From: Streptomyces roseicoloratus
GTDB taxonomy: Bacteria > Actinomycetota > Actinomycetes > Streptomycetales > Streptomycetaceae
Length of the DNA: 62,665 nucleotides
Assembly: GCF_004117935.1 (NCBI RefSeq)
Contig: NZ_SDOY01000111.1
Coordinates: 1 to 62,665 of the forward strand
Direction of reading: 5' to 3'
Part shown: positions 33,606 through 42,001 of the stretch, in pieces
Layout: each line of letters begins with the position of its first letter
How positions within the stretch are numbered: the first letter of the stretch is position 1
Made by a program: the position numbers and the translations under genes
The notes under the pieces: generated by a model
Told to the model about the DNA's origin: nothing
The model's input: the letters and a program-made list of their open reading frames with translations, nothing else
Database searches by the model: none

Positions 33606-34535
33606 ATGACCCACACCAGCAGACGCACCGTCCTCGCTTCCATGGCAGCCGTGGCCGCCGGTCTGCCCACCCTCGACGCCGTCGTCGGCAACGGCGCGAC
33701 GCCCGCCGCCGCCGCGACCGACACCTACAGCTCCACCATGGAGCTGTACACCCTGAAGGCCGACAAGGAGGGCGTCGACTGGATGCGCCGCTTCCGCATC
33801 GGCGGCGGCGCGGTCACGGACAACGGCCGCCACACGAGCGTGCCCCTCAACAGCACCGCGATCCTCGCGCCGCACGGCGGCGGCATCGAGGCGGGCACCA
33901 GCGAGCTGTGCATGGCCGTCGCCGGCTACCGGCCCTTCGACTACGACACCGACCCGTCGGCCGCGGCGGAACCGGGCGAGCCGCAGCGCGACTTCTGGAT
34001 GTTCGAGGCCCTGGCGAACTCGTCCACCCAGCACGTCACGTCGACCCACTGCAACGACCCGGCGGCCGTCGCCGTCTGCGCCGGCAACCTGTACGCCGTG
34101 TCGCTCCACGGCTTCTCCCACACGGCGAAGAAGATCATCATCGGCGGACGCGACGAGCGGCTCAAGCGCAACCTGTACGAGGCCTTCACCGCCTCCGGTT
34201 TCGCGTACTCCCTGGTCGTCGACGTGGTCGTCGCGGCCCCTGGCGACCCCATCAACGGTGACGACGCCCGCAACATCGTCAACCGCACCCGTACCGGCGC
34301 CGGCGCCCAGCTGGAGATATCCACGCCCCTGCGCGAGGCGATGTTCGGCGACTTCTCGACCGGCGCCGCGCGCCGCAGCACGGCCGGTGTGCCGAGCTCG
34401 GACAGCCCCAAGGCGGACCTGTACTGGAACGGCGTCGTGAAGAACGTCCGCCGGGCGATCGTAAACCACGAGATGGGCAAGGACCCCTTCTACCTCCAGA
34501 AGCCCAACGACCCCGACCCCAACCTCCCCTCCTGA
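33606..34535 (+). CDS. Tat-exported poly-gamma-glutamate hydrolase family protein
   Basis: 309 residues. The N-terminus THTSRRTVLASMAAVAAGLP is a twin-arginine signal, cleaved near ATPAAAA. The mature part matches the poly-gamma-glutamate hydrolase family (DUF867, phage PghP-like zinc peptidases). AILAPHGGGIEAGTSEL supplies a probable His and Glu zinc pair, and NLYAVSLHGFSH a later His, with the DARNIVNRTRTGAGAQLEIS segment conserved. The enzyme should cleave gamma-linked glutamate polymers outside the cell. Its promoter region holds a 20-bp direct repeat, and downstream is a long tandem repeat block. Confidence 0.88.
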   Translation: MTHTSRRTVLASMAAVAAGLPTLDAVVGNGATPAAAATDTYSSTMELYTLKADKEGVDWMRRFRIGGGAVTDNGRHTSVPLNSTAILAPHGGGIEAGTSELCMAVAGYRPFDYDTDPSAAAEPGEPQRDFWMFEALANSSTQHVTSTHCNDPAAVAVCAGNLYAVSLHGFSHTAKKIIIGGRDERLKRNLYEAFTASGFAYSLVVDVVVAAPGDPINGDDARNIVNRTRTGAGAQLEISTPLREAMFGDFSTGAARRSTAGVPSSDSPKADLYWNGVVKNVRRAIVNHEMGKDPFYLQKPNDPDPNLPS

Positions 34536-34561
34536 CACCGGTCTCGAGACTGCCTCTTCCG

Positions 34562-34682
34562 GATCCCGGACCGGTCCGCCCCGGATCCCGGCCAGGTCCG
34601 CCCCCGATCCCGAACCGGGCCCGCCCCCCGATCCCGGACCGGGTCCGCCCCCCGATCCCGGACCGGGTCCGCCCCGATCCGG
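34562..34682. repeat. 22-24 bp tandem repeat, five copies
   Basis: Units of the form GATCCCGGACCGGGTCCGCC with two to four further C/G begin at 34562, 34584, 34606, 34630 and 34654, with a partial copy at 34676. Each unit contains a small CGGACC/GGTCCG hairpin, so the block may act as a composite terminator between the PGA hydrolase gene and the convergent cebR. Confidence 0.92.
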
Positions 34683-34710
34683 AAGAAGCGCCCCGCCCCG
34701 GGCCCCCCGG

Positions 34711-35748
34711 TCAGGACGAGTCCCGCACCACCAGCTCGGTCGGCAGCACCTGGTGCGCGTCCCGCACGTCCGCCGTCGCCTCCCCCGCCCCGGCCAGCTC
34801 CCGGAGCAGCATCCGGGCCATCGTGCGGCCCATCTCCTCGATGGGCTGGCGGACGCTGGTCAGCGGCGGATCCATCAGGCGGGCCACGGCGGAGTCGTCG
34901 ACGCCGACCAGGGCGACGTCCTCCGGCACACGGCGGCCGGCCTCCCGCAGCACGCCGCGGGCGCCGGCGGCCATGACGTCGGAGGCGGCGAAGACGGCGT
35001 CCAGGTCCGGGGCGCGGTCGAGCAGCTCGCGCATGGCACGCCGGCCGCCCTCCTCGGTGAAGTCACCGGTGCCGACGAGGAGTTCGTCGACGCCGAGCCC
35101 CGCCGCGGCGACGCCCTCCCGGTAGCCGTCGAGGCGGGCCCGGGCCACGTACATGTCGAGCGGGCCGGTGATGGTCGCGATGCGGCGGCGCCCGCGCCCG
35201 GCGAGGTGGGCGACGGCGGCGCGCCCGGCGCCCGCGTTGTCGGAGTCGACGTAGGCGGCCGGCTCGTCGGCGGTGCGCCGGCCGTTGAGGACGACGGGCA
35301 GGCCGAGTTCGCGGACCCGTTCGGGCAGCGGGTCGTCGGCGTGCACGGAGGCGAGCAGCACGCCGTCCACCCGCTGCGCGGCGAGGTACTGCTCGAAGCG
35401 GGCGCGCTCGCGCTCGCTGCGGACCAGGGTGAGCAGCAGCTGCTTGTCGGACTCGCCGAGTTCGGCGCTGATCCCGCGGATGATGTCGAGGAAGTACGGC
35501 TCGGCGAAGAGCCGCGCCTCGGTCTCGGGGATGACGAGGGCCACGGCGTCGGTGCGGCTGCCCGCCAGGGTGCGGGCGGCCTGGTTGGGCACGTAGCCGA
35601 GCTCCTCGATGGCCCGTTCCACGGCCTCGCGGGCCTGTTCGCTCACCCGGGGCGAGCCGTTGATGACCCGGGACACGGTGCCCCGGCCGACCCCGGCCCG
35701 GGCCGCGACCTGTTCCAGCGTGGGCCTGCCACTGTGCCGTCCGCTCAC
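34711..35748 (-). CDS. cebR: LacI-family repressor of cellobiose uptake (CebR)
   Basis: 345 residues. The N-terminal LacI helix-turn-helix (PTLEQVAARAGVGRGTVSRV then INGSPRVSEQAREAVERAI) is followed by a periplasmic-binding-protein-like effector domain (VALVIPETEARLFAEPYFLD; VALVGVDDSAVARLMDPPLT). It sits divergent to cebEFG-bglC, and both intergenic palindromes match the published CebR-binding consensus TGGGAGCGCTCCCA. CebR represses cellulose-utilisation genes until cellobiose or cellotriose binds. The palindrome at 35875-35888 is 127 bp before cebR, so it is probably autoregulated. Confidence 0.95.
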   Translation of the reverse strand: MSGRHSGRPTLEQVAARAGVGRGTVSRVINGSPRVSEQAREAVERAIEELGYVPNQAARTLAGSRTDAVALVIPETEARLFAEPYFLDIIRGISAELGESDKQLLLTLVRSERERARFEQYLAAQRVDGVLLASVHADDPLPERVRELGLPVVLNGRRTADEPAAYVDSDNAGAGRAAVAHLAGRGRRRIATITGPLDMYVARARLDGYREGVAAAGLGVDELLVGTGDFTEEGGRRAMRELLDRAPDLDAVFAASDVMAAGARGVLREAGRRVPEDVALVGVDDSAVARLMDPPLTSVRQPIEEMGRTMARMLLRELAGAGEATADVRDAHQVLPTELVVRDSS

Positions 35749-35874
35749 GCGCTCGTACTCCCCTCGTGCGGCGTCGCCCCCTGCCGTGCGGCGATCACGT
35801 CAAGATAGGCCACCGCTCCCGCCCTCGCGGCCGACGGCACCGAACGCCACTCGCGTGGTGAGTCCGCCCGATCA

Positions 35875-35888
35875 TGGGAGCGCTCCCA
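35875..35888. promoter_or_regulatory. CebR operator 1
   Basis: A perfect 14-bp palindrome TGGGAGCGCTCCCA. Its 19-bp context (35871-35889) is the exact reverse complement of the context of operator 2, which lies 103 bp away. This copy is nearer cebR. Confidence 0.95.
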
Positions 35889-35930
35889 CTCTAGCGGCAC
35901 ACCGACTCCGGGCCAATTCGCGCCCACGTC

Positions 35931-35960
35931 TTGACACTTCCCCCCGCAAGGCAGGAACCT
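35931..35960 (+). promoter_or_regulatory. candidate cebE promoter
   Basis: TTGACA at 35931-35936 is a consensus -35 box. A weak -10-like hexamer GAACCT lies 18 bp downstream at 35955-35960. CebR operator 2 begins 17 bp further on, so a bound repressor would block initiation or early elongation. Confidence 0.55.
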
Positions 35961-35977
35961 TCCGGCAACGAACGGCG

Positions 35978-35991
35978 TGGGAGCGCTCCCA
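35978..35991. promoter_or_regulatory. CebR operator 2
   Basis: A second perfect TGGGAGCGCTCCCA, 45 bp before the cebE ATG and just downstream of the candidate promoter. Identical in core to operator 1 and inverted in flanks. Confidence 0.95.
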
Positions 35992-36035
35992 TGATCCGTA
36001 CGGGCAGGCACCACCTTTTGGACGAGGAGAGTGGC

Positions 36036-37385
36036 ATGCGCACTACCAGCAGCAGACCGGCCCCCGGCCGGGCCCGCCGAACCGCGCTCGCGGCGGTCGC
36101 GGCCCTGACCGCCGGCACGGCCCTGCTCACCGGCTGCGGCGACGGCGGGGACGGCGGGGACTCCGCCGACGGCGGCACGATCACGCTGCGGGTCGGAACC
36201 TTCGGTTCCTTCGGCTACGACGACAAGACCGGCGCCAAGCTCTACGCCGAGTACGAGAAGACCCATCCGAACATCAAGATCGTCGAGTCGAACGTCGCCG
36301 ACGGCCAGAAGTACTGGGACACCCTCAAGCTCCGCCTCTCCCGCAACAGCGGCCTCGCCGACATCCAGGCCATCGAGGTGGGCTACATCGCCGAGGCGAC
36401 CGGCCCCGCCATGGCCGACAAGTGGGTGGACCTGTCCAAGACCGGGGGCGCGGACGTCGGCGCCTTCCTCGACTGGAAGGTCAAGCAGGCCACCACGGCC
36501 TCCGGCAAGGTGATCGGCCTCGGCACCGACATCGGCCCGATGGCCATCTGCTACAACAAGGAGCTCTTCGCCAAGGCCAAGCTGCCCACCGACCGCACCG
36601 AGGTCGGCCGGCTGTGGGCCGGCGACTGGGACAAGTTCCTGGAGACCGGCCGGAACTACCAGAAGAACGCGCCCTCCGGCACCTTCTTCCACGACTCCGC
36701 GAGCGGCCTCTTCAACGCCGTCGTCAACAGCGACCCCCAGCAGTACGCGAACTCCCAGGGCGAGCTGGCCTGGGAAACCAGCCCGGGCGTGAAGAAGGCC
36801 TGGGACACCGCCGTCGCGGCGGCACGGAGCGGCATCACCGCCAAGCTGCGCCAGTTCGACGAGAAGGGCACCTGGAACGCCGCCTTCAAGAACGCGAAGT
36901 TCGCCACCGTCGCCTGCCCCAGCTGGATGACCGGCATCATCAAGGACCAGGCCGGCAGCGCCAACCAGGGCAAGTGGGACATCGCCGCGCCGCCCGTCGC
37001 CGGCAACTGGGGCGGCTCCTTCCTCGCCGTGCCCAAGTCCGGCAAGCACGCCAAGGAGGCCGCGGAGCTGGCCGCCTGGCTGACCGCCCCGGCCCAGCAC
37101 GCCAAGGTGTTCGCGGTCAACGGCAACATCCCGTCCACCAAGGACACCCTCTCCTCCGCGGCGGTGGTCGGCGCGAAGCTGCCGTACTTCGGCGACACCC
37201 CGGTCGGCGAGATCTACGCGGCCGCGGCTGCCCAGATCAGGCCCGCGCCCATCAGCCGCTGGGACGGTCAGGTGAAGACCTTCCTCACCGACAACGGCAT
37301 CCTCGACATCGAGCAGCGCGGCACCGACCCGGCGAAGGCCTGGGAGAACGTCAGGAAGCTGGTCGACGACAAGATCGACCAGTAG
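36036..37385 (+). CDS. cebE: cellobiose/cellotriose ABC transporter, substrate-binding lipoprotein
   Basis: 449 residues from ATG 36036 (GAGGAG 7 nt upstream). An N-terminal lipoprotein signal ends in the lipobox ALLTGC, with the lipidated Cys at about residue 34. The rest is a family 1 extracellular solute-binding protein: TLRVGTFGSFGYDDKTGAKL, IQAIEVGYIAEATGP, ICYNKELFAKAKLPTDRTEV and WGGSFLAVPKSGKHAKEAAE. With CebF and CebG it imports cello-oligosaccharides. As in other Streptomyces ceb loci, no ATPase gene is present. The shared MsiK ATPase elsewhere normally energises these permeases. Confidence 0.95.
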   Translation: MRTTSSRPAPGRARRTALAAVAALTAGTALLTGCGDGGDGGDSADGGTITLRVGTFGSFGYDDKTGAKLYAEYEKTHPNIKIVESNVADGQKYWDTLKLRLSRNSGLADIQAIEVGYIAEATGPAMADKWVDLSKTGGADVGAFLDWKVKQATTASGKVIGLGTDIGPMAICYNKELFAKAKLPTDRTEVGRLWAGDWDKFLETGRNYQKNAPSGTFFHDSASGLFNAVVNSDPQQYANSQGELAWETSPGVKKAWDTAVAAARSGITAKLRQFDEKGTWNAAFKNAKFATVACPSWMTGIIKDQAGSANQGKWDIAAPPVAGNWGGSFLAVPKSGKHAKEAAELAAWLTAPAQHAKVFAVNGNIPSTKDTLSSAAVVGAKLPYFGDTPVGEIYAAAAAQIRPAPISRWDGQVKTFLTDNGILDIEQRGTDPAKAWENVRKLVDDKIDQ

Positions 37386-37592
37386 CGGGAGGCGCCGGGG
37401 CCCGGCCGCCCGCAGGACCCCGGCCCACCCGCGGGACCCGACCCGCCCGCCGGTCCCGGGCCGGCCACGGGACCCGGCCGCCCGCCGGTCCCGGACCGCC
37501 CGCAGGGCCTCGGCCCGCCCGCCGGTCCCGGGCCGGCCCCGCCCCAGCGCTTCCCGCCTCACCACCGTTCCCCCATCCCTCCGTACGCCCCT

Positions 37593-37637
37593 CCCGTACG
37601 CCCGAACCCCGTACGCCCGAACCCCGTACGCACCGAC
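37593..37637. repeat. 15-bp tandem repeat, three copies, in the cebE-cebF gap
   Basis: CCCGTACGCCCGAAC at 37593-37607 and 37608-37622, then CCCGTACGCACCGAC. Upstream (about 37390-37550) the gap is also filled by degenerate CCGCCCGCCGGTCCCGGG units. The 268-bp gap contains no gene. It may modulate expression between binding protein and permease genes. Confidence 0.88.
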
Positions 37638-37653
37638 CCGGAAGGACGCCCCC

Positions 37654-38676
37654 GTGGCCACCTCCGTACGGGCGAGGAACGGCGGCTCGCCGTCGCCCGA
37701 TCCGCCGCCCGACGCGCCGTCCGCCCGTTCCCGCCGTCCCGGCGACCGCCGCCCGGACAGCGGCGCGTCCGCCCTGCGCCGCCGGCTCTACCGCTGGGAC
37801 CTGAAGGCGACGCCGTACGCGTTCATCGCCCCCTTCTTCCTCACCTTCGCGGCCTTCGGTCTCTTCCCGCTGCTCTACACCGGCTGGCTCTCGCTCCACC
37901 GCGTGGAGCTCGGCGGCGAGCCCGAGTGGCGGGGCCTGGAGAACTACACCGGCCTCGCCGACAGCGAGTTCTTCCGGAACGCGCTCGTCAACACCTTCAC
38001 CATCGGCGTGATCTCCACCGTGCCGCAGCTGCTCATGGCGCTCGGCCTCGCCCATCTCCTCAACTACAGACTGCGCGGCCGGGGTTTCTTCCGGGTCGCC
38101 GTCCTCGCCCCGTACGCGACCTCGATCGCGGCGGCGACCCTGGTCTTCGCCCAGCTGTTCAACACGGACTACGGACTGATCAACTCGGCGCTCGGCCTGG
38201 TCGGTTTCGACCCGGTCGACTGGGAGTCGTCCAAGTGGCCCGCGCAGATCGCGATTTCGGTGATCGTGACCTGGCGGTGGACCGGCTACAACGCACTCAT
38301 CTACCTGGCCGCGATGCAGGCGGTGCCGCAGGACCTGTACGAGGCGGCAGCCCTCGACGGGGCGTCCCGCTGGCGCCAGTTCCTCAGCGTGACCATCCCC
38401 TCCATCCGTCCGACGATCCTGTTCACGATCATCGTCTCGACCATCGGCGCGACCCAGCTGTTCGGCGAGCCGATGCTCTACGGCGGCAGCGTCGGCATCT
38501 CCGGCGGCAGCGGCAACCAGTTCCAGACGCTCAGCCTGCTGATGTACGAGAAGGGCTGGGTCACCGGTGCCCTCGGCCAGGCCTCCGCCATCGCCTGGGT
38601 GATGCTGCTCCTGCTGCTCGTCGGCGGCGCGCAGACGCTGGTCTCCCGCGCGAACCGCAAGAAGCAGGAGGGCTGA
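37654..38676 (+). CDS. cebF: cellobiose ABC transporter permease CebF
   Basis: 340 residues from GTG 37654 with GGAAGGA upstream. After a 45-residue Arg/Pro-rich cytoplasmic N-terminus it has six predicted helices (AFIAPFFLTFAAFGLFPLLY first). The EAA loop is YEAAALDGASRWRQFLSVTI, where the shared ATPase docks. It is a MalF-type inner-membrane permease that pairs with CebG. The stop is 4 bp before the cebG start. Confidence 0.95.
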   Translation: MATSVRARNGGSPSPDPPPDAPSARSRRPGDRRPDSGASALRRRLYRWDLKATPYAFIAPFFLTFAAFGLFPLLYTGWLSLHRVELGGEPEWRGLENYTGLADSEFFRNALVNTFTIGVISTVPQLLMALGLAHLLNYRLRGRGFFRVAVLAPYATSIAAATLVFAQLFNTDYGLINSALGLVGFDPVDWESSKWPAQIAISVIVTWRWTGYNALIYLAAMQAVPQDLYEAAALDGASRWRQFLSVTIPSIRPTILFTIIVSTIGATQLFGEPMLYGGSVGISGGSGNQFQTLSLLMYEKGWVTGALGQASAIAWVMLLLLLVGGAQTLVSRANRKKQEG

Positions 38677-38680
38677 TCCC

Positions 38681-39535
38681 GTGCGCACCCGTTTCCGGCA
38701 GACCGCCGGCCGGCAGCACCATGCCGGGCCGCTGACCTACGTCCTGCTCGGCCTCGCCGCGCTGGTCTCGCTCTTCCCGCTGTACTGGAACCTCGTGGCC
38801 GCCTCGCACACCGGCGAGCGGGTCGTCACGGCGCCCGCGCCGCTGCTGCCGGGGCCGCGCCTCCTCGACAACCTGTCCTTCGCCTGGAACCAGGTCGACA
38901 TGGGCGAGGCGCTGGTCAACACGACCGTGGTGGCCTCTCTCGTCGCCCTGTCCACGGTGCTGTTCTCGACGCTCGCCGGCTTCGCCTTCGCCAAGCTGCC
39001 GTTCAAGGGGCGCGGCGCCCTGCTGACCCTCGTGGTGGCGACGATGACCATCCCTCCGCAGCTGAGCGTGATCCCGCTGTACCGGATCATCACCGACCTG
39101 GGCTGGGTCGACCAGCTCCAGTCCGTGGTGCTGCCGTCCCTGGTGGCCGCCTTCGGCGTGTTCTTCATGCGCCAGTACCTGATCGAGGCGCTGCCCGTGG
39201 AGCTGATCGAGGCGGCCCGGATGGACGGCGCCCACTCGCTGCGCATCGTCTGGCACGTCGTCTTCCCGGTCGCGCGCCCGGCGATGGCCGTCCTCGGGAT
39301 GCTGGTCTTCGTCCAGGCGTGGAACGACTTCTTCTGGCCGTTCATCGCGCTCACCCCGGACGGCAACCCGACCCTCCAGGTGGCGCTCGCCGGGCTCGGC
39401 GCGGGCAACCACAGCGTGGACCAGGCCGTGGTGCTGACCGGCGCGCTGATCTCCACGGTGCCGTTGCTGCTGGTCTTCGCGCTGCTCGGCAAGCACATCG
39501 TCGGCGGGATCACCGCCGGTGCGGTCAAGAGCTGA
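38681..39535 (+). CDS. cebG: cellobiose ABC transporter permease CebG
   Basis: 284 residues from GTG 38681. A MalG-type permease with six helices, starting with [20 protein letters not shown]. The MalG-like [12 protein letters not shown] and the EAA loop [20 protein letters not shown] are present. The C-terminus [15 protein letters not shown] is typical. Four bases separate it from cebF, so the two permease subunits are translationally linked. A 188-bp repeat-filled gap follows before bglC. Confidence 0.95.
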   Translation: MRTRFRQTAGRQHHAGPLTYVLLGLAALVSLFPLYWNLVAASHTGERVVTAPAPLLPGPRLLDNLSFAWNQVDMGEALVNTTVVASLVALSTVLFSTLAGFAFAKLPFKGRGALLTLVVATMTIPPQLSVIPLYRIITDLGWVDQLQSVVLPSLVAAFGVFFMRQYLIEALPVELIEAARMDGAHSLRIVWHVVFPVARPAMAVLGMLVFVQAWNDFFWPFIALTPDGNPTLQVALAGLGAGNHSVDQAVVLTGALISTVPLLLVFALLGKHIVGGITAGAVKS

Positions 39536-39570
39536 CGACCGGACGCCGATTCCTTACTCCGTACCACCGC

Positions 39571-39650
39571 CGTACCCACGGTCGTACGACCGCCGTTCCA
39601 CCGCCGTACCCACGGTCGCACGACCGCCGTTCCACCGCCGTACCGACGTC
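39571..39650. repeat. 34-bp tandem repeat in the cebG-bglC gap
   Basis: Copies at 39571-39604 and 39605-39638 differ at one base; a degenerate third follows. The unit begins CGTACCCACGGTCGTACGAC. It may form RNA hairpins that tune bglC expression relative to the transporter. Confidence 0.9.
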
Positions 39651-39723
39651 GTACCGCCGCCGTGCCTTCCGGCGCTCCGGGGTGCGTCGGTCACCACCCG
39701 TCTCTGCGTGGGGAGCTCTCTCT

Positions 39724-41169
39724 ATGACCGCGTCCGAAACCCGGCCGCTGACCGCCGTCCGCCGATTCCCGTCCGGCTTCCTGTGGGGCGCCGCCACCGC
39801 CGCGTACCAGATCGAGGGGGCGGCGGCCGAGGACGGCCGTACCCCGTCCATCTGGGACACCTTCTCGCACACGCCGGGAAAGGTCTTCGAAGGGCACACG
39901 GGCGACGTCGCCGTCGACCACTACCACCGGTTCCGCGAGGACGTCCGGCTGATGTCGGAGCTGGGGCTCAACGCCTACCGGTTCTCGGTGTCCTGGTCGC
40001 GGGTCCAGCCGACCGGGCGGGGCCCGGTGGTGCAGAAGGGGCTCGACTTCTACCGGCGGCTCGTCGACGAGCTGCTGGCGGCCGGGATCGAGCCGGCGCT
40101 CACGCTCTACCACTGGGACCTGCCTCAGGAGCTGGAGGACGCGGGAGGCTGGCCGGAGCGGGCGACGGCGGAGCGGTTCGCCGCGTACGCCGGGCTGATG
40201 GCCGACGCGCTGGGCGACCGGGTGAGCCGCTGGACGACGCTCAACGAGCCCTGGTGCAGCGCGTTCCTCGGCTACGGCTCGGGGGTGCACGCCCCGGGCC
40301 GTACCGATCCGGTGGCGGCCCTGCGCGCCGCGCACCACCTGAACCTGGGACACGGGCTCGCGGTGCAGGCGCTGCGGTCGACGCTTCCGGCGGGGGCGCA
40401 GCTGGCGGTGTCGCTCAACCTCCACGAGGTGCGTCCGCTGACGCCGTCGGCGGAGGACCGGGAGGCGGCGCGGCGGATCGACACCGTCGGCAACGAGGTC
40501 TGGCTGGGGCCGATGCTGGACGGCCGCTATCCGCGGGAGCTGTTCGCGGACACGGCGCACCTGACGGACTGGGGTTTCGTACGGGCCGGCGACGAGGCGA
40601 CGGCCGGGCAGCCGCTGGACTGGCTGGGCATCAACTACTACACGCCGACGGTGGTGTCGCGGGTCGCGGACGGCGAGCCGAAGCCGCAGGACGACGGGCA
40701 CGGCAACAGCGCGTTCTCGCCGTGGCCGGGCGCGGACGACGTCGCCTTCCACCAGGCGGACGGGGCGCGGACGGCGATGGGATGGCCGGTCGACCCGTCG
40801 GGCCTCGAGGAGTTGCTGACCCGGATCTCGGCCCGGTACCCGGAACTGCCGCTGGTGGTGAGCGAGAACGGCGCGGCGTACGAGGACGTGGTCGGCGCGG
40901 ACGGTGCGGTGCACGACCCGGAGCGGGCCGCGTACGTCCACGCCCATCTGGAGGCGCTGCACCGGGCGGTGGAGGCGGGCGCGGTGGTGCGGGGCTATTT
41001 CCTGTGGTCGCTGCTCGACAACTTCGAGTGGGCGTACGGCTATGCGAAGCGGTTCGGCGCGGTCCACGTGGACTACGCGACGCTGCGGCGCACACCGAAG
41101 TCGAGTGCCCGGTGGTACGCGCGGGTCGCCAGGTCGGGTGAGCTGCACGCGCCGGGGTCCGAGGGCTGA
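39724..41169 (+). CDS. bglC: GH1 beta-glucosidase (intracellular)
   Basis: 481 residues from ATG 39724. No signal peptide, so cytoplasmic. GH1 landmarks: [20 protein letters not shown], acid/base Glu in [12 protein letters not shown], nucleophile Glu in [14 protein letters not shown] and the aglycone-site [16 protein letters not shown]. It hydrolyses imported cellobiose and cello-oligosaccharides to glucose by the retaining mechanism. It is the last gene of the ceb locus and is equivalent to BglC of S. scabies. Its product lowers the inducer pool and so closes the CebR feedback loop. Confidence 0.96.
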   Translation: MTASETRPLTAVRRFPSGFLWGAATAAYQIEGAAAEDGRTPSIWDTFSHTPGKVFEGHTGDVAVDHYHRFREDVRLMSELGLNAYRFSVSWSRVQPTGRGPVVQKGLDFYRRLVDELLAAGIEPALTLYHWDLPQELEDAGGWPERATAERFAAYAGLMADALGDRVSRWTTLNEPWCSAFLGYGSGVHAPGRTDPVAALRAAHHLNLGHGLAVQALRSTLPAGAQLAVSLNLHEVRPLTPSAEDREAARRIDTVGNEVWLGPMLDGRYPRELFADTAHLTDWGFVRAGDEATAGQPLDWLGINYYTPTVVSRVADGEPKPQDDGHGNSAFSPWPGADDVAFHQADGARTAMGWPVDPSGLEELLTRISARYPELPLVVSENGAAYEDVVGADGAVHDPERAAYVHAHLEALHRAVEAGAVVRGYFLWSLLDNFEWAYGYAKRFGAVHVDYATLRRTPKSSARWYARVARSGELHAPGSEG

Positions 41170-41248
41170 GCGTCCGTCCGTGGAGGTACGGTTCCTGGGC
41201 GGGTCCGCGCGCCCGGGAGCCGTACCGCGACGACGGAAGTGCGAGGCA

Positions 41249-41896
41249 ATGTCAGTTATCCACAGGACCACGATGACGCCGACCAAACTGGAGCTCCTCG
41301 CGGACTGGCTGCCGGGCCGCCCCTGGTACCGGGGCGGCGAGGGCGCGGTGCCGGCGCTGGAGAAGGCGGGTGGATTCCGGCTCGACGACCCGGCGGGCGA
41401 GGTGGGCATCGAGTTCGCGGTGGTCGCCGACACGTCGGGCGAGGAGGTCCACGCCTACCTGGTGCCGATGACCTACCGGGCCGCGCCGCTGGAGGGCGCC
41501 GAGGACGCGCTCATCGGCACGTCGGAGCACGGCGTGCTCGGAACCCGGTGGGTCTACGACGGCGCTCACGACCCGGTGCTGGTGGCGGAGTTGACGGCCC
41601 TGCTGCAGGGCGGGGCGGTGCCGCAGGCGCAGAGCGTGTCGGACACGCCGGACCCGACCGTCGAGGCGTCCTACGACGGGACGGGCGCGTTCGACACGTC
41701 CGCCGCGCCGATCGTGGAGGACGGCGCCTACGGCACGGACCTGCGGCTGGGCGCGGACGCGCCGGTCCTGCTGAGGCTGGCGCGGGTGCTCGACCCGAAG
41801 GCCACGGGCTCGCGCGGCCACGTGATCACCGGCTGGCGCCTCCCGGACGGCGAGGAGCGGCGCGGGGCGTACGTCCTGGTGTTCGACGCGGCCTGA
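41249..41896 (+). CDS. maltokinase N-terminal cap-like domain protein
   Basis: 215 residues from ATG 41249. The N-terminal LELLADWLPGRPWYRGGEGA resembles the cap domain that precedes the kinase core in actinobacterial maltokinases (Pep2/Mak). The following beta-strands (VGIEFAVVADTSGEEVHAYL, VLGTRWVYDGAHDPVLVAEL) also fit. The kinase domain is absent, so this is a free-standing cap rather than an active kinase. Such proteins are often labelled 1,4-alpha-glucan branching protein without support. It lies 79 bp behind bglC on the same strand and may be cotranscribed. Confidence 0.78.
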   Translation: MSVIHRTTMTPTKLELLADWLPGRPWYRGGEGAVPALEKAGGFRLDDPAGEVGIEFAVVADTSGEEVHAYLVPMTYRAAPLEGAEDALIGTSEHGVLGTRWVYDGAHDPVLVAELTALLQGGAVPQAQSVSDTPDPTVEASYDGTGAFDTSAAPIVEDGAYGTDLRLGADAPVLLRLARVLDPKATGSRGHVITGWRLPDGEERRGAYVLVFDAA

Positions 41897-41952
41897 GGCG
41901 AGGGGCCGGCGGGGGCGTCCCGCCCGCCGCGTCGGCGAGGAGGCGGGCGCGG

Positions 41953-41985
41953 TCCGGCCGCCGGGCGGCCCGCCGGGCGGCCGGA
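41953..41985. terminator. bidirectional hairpin terminator
   Basis: Arms TCCGGCCGCC (41953-41962) and GGCGGCCGGA (41976-41985) are perfectly complementary around a 13-nt loop that is itself GC-palindromic. It lies between the convergent cap-protein and glutaminase genes. Confidence 0.75.
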
Positions 41986-42001
41986 TCTCGTGCGGGTCCC
42001 G

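Noticed and set aside
34562..34682. Possible CRISPR array
   Set aside because: Units are contiguous 22-24 bp with no unique spacers, so this is a minisatellite. The same applies to 20571-20660 and 39571-39650.
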